Source of the DNA: Neocallimastix lanati (nom. inval.)
Lineage: Eukaryota; Neocallimastigomycota; Neocallimastigomycetes; Neocallimastigales; Neocallimastigaceae
Assembly (NCBI GenBank): GCA_016946835.1
Contig: JACVTC010000175.1
Location: 192,501 to 205,000, forward strand
Length of the DNA: 12,500 nucleotides
Direction: 5' to 3'
Shown piece after piece: positions 1-8,849 of the stretch. The position numbers were made by a program, and so were the translations under genes. How positions within the stretch are numbered: the first letter of the stretch is position 1; each line of letters begins with the position of its first letter. The notes under the pieces are model-generated. The model worked only from the letters and a program-made list of their open reading frames with translations. It was not told the origin of the DNA and did no database searches.

Positions 1-663
1 TGATTTTTCAATTAAAAAAGTTTCATCATTTAATAAAACTAAATAGATTTTGTTACAGCAAATAAATAGAAATTATTTTACTCGATAAAATATCCATTTC
101 TTTTAATGTGCAAAAGGATTAAAAAATAAAAAAAACTCGATAAATAATTCTATTTTTATAATAATTTTTTAAATATTTATATATTGTATTAATAATCTTT
201 TTTTTTTATCATACTATAACTCTTTTTTCTTTTTTTTTATCAGATTTTTTATTAATGCATTGATAAATTAATAGATTTATAATAATATAATTATATTTTC
301 AATGTTATTTTTAATTTAATTTTTATTTTATTATTTTTTTTTATCTATAATAATCCTTATCTATCTATTTCTTAAAATAAATATTTTATACTACATCAAA
401 CAATAAAAAAAAAAAAAAGAAAATTTTCAAATTTATTCTAATGTTAAATAATAAAATGTACTTTTTCTACACTAATAGAGTATTTATGAATCAAGGATAA
501 TGATAATAAACACTTCAATAAATAATAAAGTATTAAATTTATATAAATTTAGTACCATTATATTTATTAAATATAAATAATATGAAATAGTTTCAAATCA
601 AAAAAAAAAAGTTATAATATCTATTATTTCATTATAAACTAAGTTAACTCTATTTATGAGATT
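1..663. other. AT-rich intergenic spacer, no gene seen
   Basis: Runs of A and T with isolated more complex words, for example CTCGATAAA at about 81 and 135. No frame gives a protein-like segment on either strand, and no RNA gene structure was found. Confidence 0.7.
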
Positions 664-850
664 TACTTTTTTATTATTACTTTTATTATTATTATTATTA
701 TTGTTATAATCATTATTATTTATTATTATTATTATTATTGTTATAATCATTATTTATTATTATTATTATTGTTATAATCATTATTATTTATTATTATTAT
801 TATTATTGTTATAATCATTATTTATTATTATTATTATTATTTATTATTAC
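664..850. repeat. ATT microsatellite with 68-bp higher-order repeat
   Basis: An ATT array is interrupted four times by the word TTGTTATAATCATTATT. The copies start at 701, 738, 769 and 806, giving spacings of 37, 31 and 37 bases. The 37+31 pair therefore repeats as a 68-bp unit. It does not encode an Asn repeat, because the spacings are not multiples of three and stops occur. Confidence 0.85.
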
Positions 851-979
851 CCTATTTTTTAAAATCTTTAATTAATTTTTATTTATTTATTTTTAATATC
901 AAATCAAATGATAAAACTTTAACTTTTTTTTTTTTTTTCTTATATCAAAGATCTATAATATAATATAATATAAATATAG

Positions 980-1258
980 GGTAAATTGGAATATGATCAC
1001 CAACAGAAGATTAAAAAAGTTTATTCTATTTCTATTATTAAAATAATTAGTTATCTATTAAAATTTTACATATACATTTATATATATATTTTTTATTTTA
1101 TTTTATTTTATTTTATTCAATCTGTTCTTTATATTCATATTTCTACTATTTATTTTATTTTATTTTATTTTTTTTTTATTGGTAAGGCAAAAGATTATCT
1201 ATTAGAATTAGAGTTCCTATTATTAAATTTTTTTAAATATTGTTTTTATTTCTTTTAG
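980..1258 (+). other. Weak coding-like islands, no supported gene
   Basis: After a TATAG there is a short stretch, 980-1018, reading GKLEYDHQQKIKK in one frame and followed by GTTTAT, so it resembles a small exon. A second island (about 1180-1217) starts at a donor-like GTAAGG and reads AKDYLLELEF. Between them the frame is only Phe/Ile/Tyr from AT-rich DNA. No neighbouring exon can be joined, so this is low-confidence. Confidence 0.12.
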
Positions 1259-1919
1259 TAAGCCCCACAAATAATTAAGAAAGAAAGAATAACTATAATA
1301 AGAAAAGAAAAGATTTTATTATAGAGATAATGTATATATAAAATATTGGAATATATAAATTATATATTAGAAGATTCTCTGTTAACAAACATGAATAAAA
1401 ATATTTTTTTCATATAAATTTTTATTTTTATCAATGAAAGGAAAATATGATAAAAAAAATTTATTTTTTTTTTAAAGACTTATGATCATAATTAACTAAC
1501 AATCAAAAGTTTTTTAATATCAATCTCAACAACATAAAAAAAAAACTATTTTTAATATATATTACAATTATTCTTTTTTTTTTTTTTTATTAAAATTCTA
1601 TATTTTATTTTATTTTTCTTTTGTTTCATTTTTTTTACATTTTTAATATTTATTTATTATCAAATATTTTTCTTTTTTTCCTTTCAACATATCATAATTT
1701 TTATTCATAGGATAGTAATTGCTATTAAATATTATTATTATATTTTATATTATTTATATTAAAATTTTATTTCGTTTTAATATTATTTTAATTTGCCATG
1801 TCTTTTTTTTATTTTTTTTTTTAATAAAGTAAAAACCTTATTTGAATTGTGGCTTATATTCTATGTTGTCATTTTTATTATTTTTTTTACATATTTAAAG
1901 TTTTTTTTTTAAAAGTTGG
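1259..1919. other. AT-rich spacer, no gene seen
   Basis: Mostly T runs (1574-1589, 1801-1822 and others) with scattered A-rich words. Nothing protein-like or RNA-like is recognisable on either strand. Confidence 0.65.
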
Positions 1920-2221
1920 TAAAATAAATTTAAATAAATATTAATAAATAAATAAATATATATAAGTATAAAGTAAATATAAATAAATAATAAATAATAA
2001 ATAAATAAATAAATAAATAATAAATAAGTAAATAGATAATAAATAATAAATAAATAAATAAATAAATAATAAATAAGTAAATAGATAATAAATAATAAAT
2101 AATAAATAAATAAATAAATAAATAATAAATAAGTAAATAGATAATAAATAATAAATAAATAAATAAATAATAAATAAATAATAAATAATAAATAAATAAG
2201 TAAATAGATAATAAATAAATA
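1920..2221. repeat. AAAT/AAT minisatellite with four AAGTAAATAGATAATAAA cores
   Basis: Four copies of the core AAGTAAATAGATAATAAA lie in an AAAT/AAT background. Their G residues are at 2028, 2077, 2133 and 2200 (spacing 49, 56, 67). The spacing grows along the array through extra AAAT or AAT units. A long Ile/Tyr/Leu/Phe open frame on the minus strand is only this repeat being read. Confidence 0.85.
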
Positions 2222-2524
2222 TTTAATCAATAATAAAAAGTTTAAAGTGCAATAATACGTTAATACTTTTTTTTTAGCCAATAAATTTTTTTACTTATTG
2301 AATATGCTTTATTAAAAGCTAACCATTGAAAATCTTCAAATTATATTTAATATTATATTATTTTAAACTATAATATATTGTATATATTATTTTACAATAC
2401 AATCCAATAGCATTACTAAATCTTTTTTTTTTAAAGTTTAGTTTTGATATTGTTAAGTGGAAATATATTGACCATACATATTATTAGTGTAATATTAATA
2501 TATTAATATATTATTATTTGATAT
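2222..2524. other. AT-rich spacer, no gene seen
   Basis: Words such as AAGCTAACCATTGAAAATC (about 2317) are more complex than the surroundings, but no frame continues past about ten residues. Nothing assignable. Confidence 0.6.
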
Positions 2525-2571
2525 ATAAAGATTATATATATAAAGATTATATATTCATATATAATCTTTAT
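2525..2571. repeat. 15-bp tandem repeat followed by perfect palindrome
   Basis: ATAAAGATTATATAT occurs at 2525-2539 and again at 2540-2554. After the two bases TC its exact reverse complement follows at 2557-2571. The second copy and the inverted copy form a 15-bp perfect stem with almost no loop, which could extrude as a cruciform. Confidence 0.9.
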
Positions 2572-3080
2572 CAAAAATTTTATATAAATATTTTATATTA
2601 TTATATTTATTTTTTTTATATTATATTCTTACCACTATTTAGAAAATTTATATATTATAATATATCCATAATATATTTTTTATTTTTTTTAAATAAGGTT
2701 ATTGGAATGTTTTGAAATAATTTTTTTTTAAAATAAAATAATATATTTATTAAATTAAGTATATTTTAATAGATAGAAATTGACATATTTCGTATAAATA
2801 AGAATACTAAATAATATACTTTTATATATTATATAATTAATTAAAAATACTAAATAGTATTCTCTTATATATTATATAATATAATTAATTCATTAATATT
2901 TTTATTTAATATATTTATTTTTTGATATTTTATAAAAGTTTTTTATTAATTTTTTTATAATGTACCATATATTAGAATAGTATAATATATATAATTTTTT
3001 TTTCTTTTCTATTCCAAATTTTAATTATTAAAAATTTAAGTTTTAAGAAAAAATAATAAATAAGTAAATAAATAAATAAT
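2572..3080. other. AT-rich spacer with a 43-bp-spaced tandem duplication
   Basis: A block starting AATACTAAATA at 2803 and running through TATATATTATATAAT and an AATTAATT end recurs from 2846 to about 2890 with a few changes. The rest is A/T filler with no gene. Confidence 0.6.
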
Positions 3081-4280
3081 AAATAAAAAAAAAAAAAAAA
3101 AAAAGTGACATTTTTTTTTAATATTAAATTTTAATTTTAATTTTTTAATTATTTATTTATTTTATTATTATTATTATTATTATTATTAATTTTTTTTTTT
3201 TTTTTTTCATTTTTTCATTTTTTATTTTCGTTATTTTTTATTTTTATTTTTATTTTATAATAAAAGCAAGAAAAAAGTGGAAAAAAAAGTTTTGGACCTT
3301 GTCTGCGTTTCTTTTTTAATAACAGAATAATAGTTTTAATTATTATTATTATTTATTTTATTTAATTTTGTTTTTATTATTCAATAAATATTGAATTAAA
3401 TAGAAATAAAAAAAAAAGTAAAATAATAATTTAAAAAAAAAAAGATTTTGAAAATTACTCCTATTTGAATTCTAAGGATTAAAATTTGTATTATTATTTT
3501 ATTAATAATCATTTTTTTTAATATTTTATATAATAGAATAAAATAAATAAATAAATAAAAATAAAAAACTTCAACAATTTATTACTTTTAAAAAAGTAAT
3601 TGAATTAATAATATCGATAATGATTTTTATATAGTATTCATTTTAAATAAAAATATATTATTAAATAATAAATAGACTTTATTCTTTATTTCTTAATTCA
3701 TTTTTAAAATAGAAAATAAAAAAGAATAAAATTATTGAATTATCTTAATAATATAATTTTCATACAACAAAATAAATAATCGAGAAAGAAAAACAAAAAC
3801 AAAAAAACAAAAAAAATAAGAAAAAATTCAACAAATTTTATTCAATGTTTAATTAAATTCATTGTCTTGCATTTTCTTATCTAATAAATTATATATTTTC
3901 AATTCAATGCTACTTTATATATTAATTAATTGACAAATATTAAATATAAATATTATTTCTAAATCAAATGAAAAATCTAAAATTATAAAATTTTTGTTTT
4001 TTTCATCTTTTATTTTTAAATATTAACAATTTATTTAACTTCAAATTGAATATAACTGTTAAATTAAATAAATCATTTTTATACATATTTCATTTTTAAA
4101 TTATCGTATCAATATTTTAAACATTAAATTTATTCTAGTAATTTATAAATAATTTACAATTTTTTTTATAAAAAATTTCATTTCAAATCTATATTAATAT
4201 ATTATAAAGAACAATTTTTATATATATACATAAAAAAGAGAAAGACTAATAATAAATACCTTTCATAAAAAAAAAAAAAA
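3081..4280. other. AT-rich spacer upstream of the CASTOR-like gene
   Basis: No coding frame is supported. An A run (about 3088-3103) faces T runs across GTGACA. ATT repeats sit at about 3165-3188. The one compositionally distinct patch is TTTGGACCTTGTCTGCGTTTC at about 3291-3311. It could be a regulatory element or relic and matches no element I know. The promoter of the downstream gene must lie in the right part, but TATA-like words are too common to call one. Confidence 0.5.
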
Positions 4281-4332
4281 GAATTACTTTTATTTAATTA
4301 AAAAAATAAAGAATTACTTCTATTTAATTAAA
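4281..4332 (+). repeat. 30-bp tandem duplication in the 5' leader
   Basis: GAATTACTTTTATTTAATTA followed by AA (4281-4302) recurs at 4311-4332 with one T-to-C change. The second copy ends eight bases before the start codon at 4341 and contains the in-frame TAA that marks the leader as non-coding. Confidence 0.9.
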
Positions 4333-4340
4333 GTTCGAAA

Positions 4341-6013
4341 ATGAGTATATCATTACTTCCTGTGAGACTTCAGCTACTTACATTTCCAAAAGAATCATTG
4401 CCTTTTGTTGCTCATGCAATTTTAAAAAATGTGCTATTTAAAAAGTGAATATAGAATAAGATTTTTTTCTTTTTTTTTAAAAAAAAATAGAATTAATATA
4501 ACTTATAATATATTATATTGAAATAAATTAAATTTTGACAAATAATACCTTAATAATTATATATATATATATACTTTTTTTTTTTTTTTTTTTTTTTGCC
4601 ATATTTATATATATATAATTTATAAAGGAAAAATAAATTTTTCAGTTATACTGAAAATTCAATGGAAATTTCAATTATTGCAGATGTAGAAACTATCGAA
4701 AAAGATTTTCCCAAAAATAATTCACCAACATGTCCTGGAATATGTATTTGCGAAGACCCATTTAGAGCACTACAAATTGATAATGAATATGGATTAGGTA
4801 TATAATATATATTATATTTAAAATTCTTTTATGATAATTATTTAATAATTTTTATTAATGACTATTATTAATAATAATATTATTATATAATAATTAAGAA
4901 ATGTCTGGGAAAAGAATTAATGATTTATCAGCACCATTAGCTCAAGCGGGAATTAGTATTTTTTATCTTTCGACATATCAAACTGATTTTATTTTTGTAA
5001 GATTTTTTTTTTCTTCTCAATTAGATTATTATTATTGTTTATTAATTTATTATTTTAGAAATTAATTTCAATATGTATATATATAAAAATATAAACATTA
5101 ATTCACTTTTTTATTTTATTTTATTTTATTTTTTTTTATTATTATTTTTTTTTTCTTGAATAAATACTTAAAACTATGATATAATTATATTTAGGTGAAA
5201 GAAAAAAGAATTCCATTGGTAGTATCTGTACTTAAGAAATCTTTCCAATTTATTGATTTAGATTTATTAAATATAGAGTTTCCAATGTATTTAAATAATA
5301 ATGAAGATCAATTTTTACCTCCTGAAAATGTTTCATCATGGTTAAGTTACGATTATGATGGTAATGAAGAAATAAATAAAGAAAATGATATAAGTAAAGT
5401 TGATGAGGAAACAGGAGATGAAACCATAAAAGAATTGGATGAAGAAAATGATAAAGTTAGTGCTTTAACCATTCCACAAAATTATCGTCAAAGAAATTAT
5501 TCAAATGAAACAGCATTAGGTTGGTCTTATTCACCGACTTATGATTTTTCAACATTATCTTTATCAAATAAATTACCACATCAAGAGGATATATTAATTG
5601 AAGTTCGTCGTCAATGTAAAAAATCTCTTTTTGATAAGAATTTGAGATTAATTGGACTAAATCGTGAATATATGGAAGGATGGGCATTAATTATAATGAA
5701 AATTATGTTTTACCCAGAATTATTAAAAACTGAAGAAGAACTTGAAAAGTAAATAATATATATAGTATAAAAAAAATTTTTTTTTTTTTACTGATATTTT
5801 ATTGTTATTTTATTGTTATTGAAATTGTTATTTTTATTTTATTTTTATTTTTATTTTATTTTATTTTATTTTATTTTATTTTATTTTTTTATTTTTATTT
5901 TTATTTTTTATGATTAATTATATATATATAAAGATAACGATATAAACCTATTATTATATTAAAATATTCATGTTAAAATATTTATTTATTTATTTTTATT
6001 TCATTTTAAAAAA

Positions 6014-6048
<35 letters not shown>

Positions 6049-7935
6049 TTTTTTTTTTTTTTTTTTTAAATAATAATTATAACAATAAATAAATAAATAA
6101 AAAAAAAAAAAAAAAAAAAAAAAAAACTATATAGTGAGGATACGGGAAGATTCTTTTCATATACTTCAACTGCTGAAGGTATATCGTTGATTGTAGAAGA
6201 ACAAATACTTGAACTTTTTGAAGAACATATGATCAATATGAGTTTAACACCAAGGCCGTTACGTTGTATTCAAATTGATTTAACTTCCTTTGGTGTTGGT
6301 ACATTGCGTTTAGGTTATTAATCATATATATATATATATATTTTATATAGTATAATATAATTTTTCATAATCATATAATTATTGCTTAAATATATTATAT
6401 ATATCGATTAATCGGACATTGTTCATCTTCTTGTTTTTTTTTTTCATTCCTTTTTTTTTTTTTTTTTGTTTAATTTTGATATCTTTTCTTTTATTTCTTT
6501 TCGTTTATTTATCTTTCTTTAAAATAAGGTTATATTTATTTAAAAAATAAACAAGAAAGAATAGAAAAGAAAAGAAAAAAAAAAAAAAGGAATGAAGAAG
6601 AAAAAAGAAAAAGAAAAGCAATATATATATATATAATATATAAATTCTATGAACAAAAAACAAAAAACGAAAACAAAAATTAAAAATAAGGATAATCAAA
6701 TTACTAAATTTTAATTTTATAATGTTTATTATATTATAATTTTATTTTATATATTATTTATTAGATCGTTTTGGTATCGTTTATTCTATGTCAGATCCAT
6801 TAACTAAAGCTGGTATTAATTTATTATATCTTAGCACTTTTAAAACCGCTAATGTTTTGGTAATTAACATTATATTTTTATTAAAAATAACAAGAAAAAA
6901 AAAAAATAATATTTATATATATTTTAAGTTAATAGTTAATATATATATTAAATATATATTTATATTTATTCCTTCATATATATTTAATAATAATAATAGG
7001 TTAATGAATCACTTATTGATCAAACACTAGAGGTATTGGATATATATGATGATGACAAAAAAAGTGATAATGAAAATAAAGAAAATGAAACAAATAAAAA
7101 AGTAGAAAGAAATTCATCAAAATTAATTGATAACGATATAAAAGATTTAATTAATAATAACAAGTTAAAGAATTATGAATCAATAAATAAAGTTGACATA
7201 TTTAAAGAAAATAACTATATCAGAGATACACTTACAAGAGGAAGTGAAGATAGTTATTTCTATAATAATAATAGAAATAAATTATTAAATAATCGTAATT
7301 ATAAAGGTCACTCAAATTCAGTAAATTCACTAAATTCATCAACAGTAATAAATCATATAGGAGGCTACGAAAATTTAAATATGCCATATACTAGTAATCC
7401 TGCAGACTATACCAATGTTACTAATACTAATAGTAATAAAAATTCAAACGCAAATTCATCAAACCGTATTCTCAATGGTAATGATCGTTACCTACTATCC
7501 AATAATGAAGTCACTGCTACTACCGCAATAACGACAAATGGTACTATTACAACCGTTGTTAATGAATCCTTAAATAATAGAAATTCTAATTCACGTTTAG
7601 GACTATCGAATATTTATTCTCAAAATCCATATTCTGTATCTATATCACCAACCACTGTTACTGCTGAGCCTTCATCTACAACAATGAATTCTGTAACGGT
7701 AAAACCATCACAACAATACATTACCAATCGTTCCTATTATGATTATCAATATGATAATAAAATTCATTACGCTAATCCAGGATATTATAAAGAAATGAAT
7801 AATACTCTTTCCAATAATAATGGTAATAATTTACCATCACATACCATTAGTTATTTTCAACAATATCATCCAATAAATACCACTAATCATATATCAGCTG
7901 ATGTTTACACTACATCAGGGTTTACCTTTAAATAA
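4341..7935 (+). CDS. CASTOR-like four-ACT-domain amino-acid sensor, seven exons, 705 aa
   Basis: Exons read 4341-4444, 4646-4797, 4899-4996, 5195-5748, 6135-6313, 6765-6859 and 7000-7935 (TAA stop). The joined frame is 2118 nt and stays open across all six GT-AG junctions. ACT1 lies at about residues 1-70, ACT2 at 71-140, ACT3 at 265-345 and ACT4 at 346-410. Signature stretches are APLAQAGISIFYLSTYQTDF (96-116 region) and DPLTKAGINLLYLSTF (373-388). These align almost without gaps to ACT2 and ACT4 of animal CASTOR1, which binds arginine between ACT2 and ACT4 and inhibits GATOR2 upstream of TORC1. Ser105, Tyr112, Gln113 and Asp115 match human Ser111, Tyr118, Gln119 and Asp121. Ala391 replaces the arginine-binding Asp304. 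Human CASTOR1 has about 329 residues; the excess here is an acidic insert (about 169-206) and a 295-residue Asn/Ser/Thr-rich tail. An in-frame TAA at 4329-4331 and A at -3 support this start. The protein should be cytosolic: no signal peptide or membrane segment is seen. Family assignment is strong; ligand and partner are inferred. Confidence 0.88.
4445..4645 (+). other. Intron 1 of the CASTOR-like gene (phase 2)
   Basis: 201 nt. Donor GTGAAT follows AA, and acceptor TTTTTCAG precedes TTATACTG. Reading through would stop at once (AAG TGA), so removal is required. Joining restores an Asn codon and continues ACT1 into the strand after helix 1. It holds a T-rich run around 4575-4597 and a TA-dinucleotide tract just before it. 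Confidence 0.85.
4798..4898 (+). other. Intron 2 of the CASTOR-like gene (phase 1)
   Basis: 101 nt, the shortest intron. Donor GTATAT follows TTAG; acceptor TAATTAAG precedes AAATGTCTGG. The junction makes a Glu codon (G|AA) and opens the conserved ACT2 segment. Both sides match the family alignment. Confidence 0.85.
4997..5194 (+). other. Intron 3 of the CASTOR-like gene (phase 0)
   Basis: 198 nt. Donor GTAAGA directly follows the codons for STYQTDFIF; acceptor ATATTTAG precedes GTGAAAGAAAAA, so the family motif runs on as V-K-E. The intron carries short TTTTA repeats around 5110-5130. Confidence 0.9.
5831..5905. repeat. TTTTA/TTTTTA array in intron 4
   Basis: Pentamer and hexamer T-A repeats run almost without break inside intron 4. 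The same motif recurs at about 8464-8520, 9090-9110 and 9683-9724, so it is a genome-wide simple repeat here. Confidence 0.85.
6018..6126. repeat. ATT array, T21 and A28 runs at the end of intron 4
   Basis: About nine ATT units lead into 21 T (6047-6067). A 31-base spacer, including AAATAAATAA, leads into 28 A (6099-6126). The runs are mutually complementary and end just before the exon 5 acceptor. Confidence 0.85.
6314..6764 (+). other. Intron 5 of the CASTOR-like gene (phase 1), with long hairpin
   Basis: 451 nt, the longest intron. Donor GTTATT (weaker than the others) follows CGTTTAG; acceptor TTTATTAG precedes ATCGTTTTGG. Joining makes Asp363 and leads into ACT4. A pyrimidine-rich left arm (about 6425-6520) and purine-rich right arm (about 6540-6620) form a long imperfect inverted repeat with a 22-bp perfect core. 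Confidence 0.82.
6443..6596. repeat. Inverted repeat with 22-bp perfect core in intron 5
   Basis: TTCATTCC plus 14 T (6443-6464) is exactly complementary to 14 A plus GGAATGAA (6575-6596). Outside and inside the core the arms stay partly complementary: CTTCTT at 6428 against GAAGAAG at 6594-6600, and CTTTTCTTTTATTTCTTTTC against GAATAGAAAAGAAAAG. Confidence 0.88.
6860..6999 (+). other. Intron 6 of the CASTOR-like gene (phase 0)
   Basis: 140 nt. Donor GTAATT follows the codons for STFKTANVL; acceptor AATAATAG precedes GTTAATGAATC, giving V-N-E-S. Apart from short A and TA tracts it has no structure I can support. Confidence 0.85.
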
Positions 7936-8049
7936 ATAAATAAATAAATAAAAAGTTAATAAATAAATAATATATATTAAATAAATAAATTTATAATAGA
8001 ATAAAAATACTTGTTCAAATAATAGAAATACGTATCCATCGTTGAAAAA

Positions 8050-8082
<33 letters not shown>

Positions 8083-8780
8083 CAAAAACACAAAAACAAA
8101 ATAACAAAATAACAACGAAAAAAAAAAAAAATAAATAAATATTTATACAATATGGGATAAATTGCTTTTGGATCATTAATATCGGACTTTTTTTTTTTTA
8201 TCATTTTATATATATATACTATTATATATTATAATTTTTTTCTTTTTTTTTTTTTTTTGTTCTATTTTTTTTTTAATTCCTTTTAAAATCATTATTTAAT
8301 TTTTATCTATCTATTATATCTATTATATATTTTATACATTTTATTTATATTATTTATTTATTAAATATATTTTTATTTTACTTTAAAGCAATAATAATAT
8401 ATAAATATATTAAATACATTATATGAATTGTTTTTATTTTATATTTTATATATTATTATCTTTTATTTTTATTTTATTTTATTTTTTTTTTTATTTTATT
8501 TTTTATTTTTATTTTTATTTAAATTTTTAATTTTAATATTTTTTTATTTTATTTATTTATTATTATTATAATTATTTTTTTTTTTTTTTATTTTTCATTT
8601 AATTTCAATTATATATATATATATTTTGTTTTTAACATTTTTTTCTTATTCTTATTTTATTTTTATTTTTATTTTTATTTTATATATATAAAATAAATTA
8701 TAAATAATTATAATAATTATAATAATAATAATAGTAATAATAAAAATAATCATAATCATTAAAAAAAAAAAAAAAAAAAA
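7936..8780. other. 3' flank of the CASTOR-like gene, AT-rich spacer
   Basis: Directly after the stop come AATAAATAAATAAATAA words, then an AAT array (8050-8077) and ACAAAAACAAAA words. AATAAA-type poly(A) signals are everywhere, so no cleavage site can be picked. A more complex patch, GGGATAAATTGCTTTTGGATC (about 8154-8174), is probably 3' UTR. The rest is T runs, TTTTA repeats and TA tracts. Nothing coding is supported. Confidence 0.55.
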
Positions 8781-8849
8781 AATTCAAATGATGTTGAAGA
8801 AGATGAAGGGGAATTTAAATCAATAAATTTTATATTATTATATATATGT
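8721..8849 (+). pseudogene. Possible exon relic, Asn-rich then acidic (very tentative)
   Basis: One frame reads an Asn/His-rich run (8721-8759), hits TAA at 8760, then continues through poly-Lys (an A run to 8782) into NSNDVEEDEGEFKSI (8781-8825). A GTATAT donor-like site follows at 8848. The acidic piece looks coded, but the stop, the A run and the lack of an acceptor leave it unsupported as a working exon. Confidence 0.15.

Larger units (their letters stand above)
5749..6134 (+). other. Intron 4 of the CASTOR-like gene (phase 2), rich in homopolymers
   Basis: 386 nt. Donor GTAAAT, acceptor TATATAG before TGAGGATACG; joining makes Asn303. It contains a TTTTA pentamer array (about 5831-5905), an ATT array (about 6018-6046), T21 (6047-6067) and A28 (6099-6126) ending eight bases before the acceptor. 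The T and A runs could pair. The acceptor choice is fixed by frame: the AG a few bases downstream would break it. Confidence 0.82.

Noticed and set aside
664-850. CRISPR-like array, because of the 31 and 37-base periodicity
   Set aside because: The spacers are the same ATT triplets, the period alternates, and the setting is eukaryotic.
986-1258. 90-residue plus-strand open frame
   Set aside because: Beyond the first 14 or so residues it is Phe/Ile/Tyr/Leu from T-rich DNA with no Met start. Only the two short islands are mentioned, at low confidence.
1895-2281. 128-residue minus-strand open frame resembling a membrane protein
   Set aside because: It is the AAAT/AAT minisatellite read backward, and its periodicity follows the DNA repeat.
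2518-2715. 65-residue plus-strand open frame
   Set aside because: Starts in the palindrome and its tandem repeat, then reads AT-rich filler with no domain.
5457-5687. Minus-strand open frame inside exon 4
   Set aside because: Shadow of the strongly supported coding strand.
6505-6699. Minus-strand Phe-rich open frame
   Set aside because: Reads the purine-rich arm of the intron 5 hairpin in reverse; homopolymer product.
4341-7935. Aspartate kinase or another ACT-bearing enzyme
   Set aside because: No kinase or other catalytic domain is present; the four-ACT order and the spacing of motifs match CASTOR instead.
7915-8204. Two overlapping minus-strand Ile/Leu/Phe-rich open frames
   Set aside because: They come from the AAT array and A runs of the 3' flank, with poly-Ile and poly-Leu stretches only.
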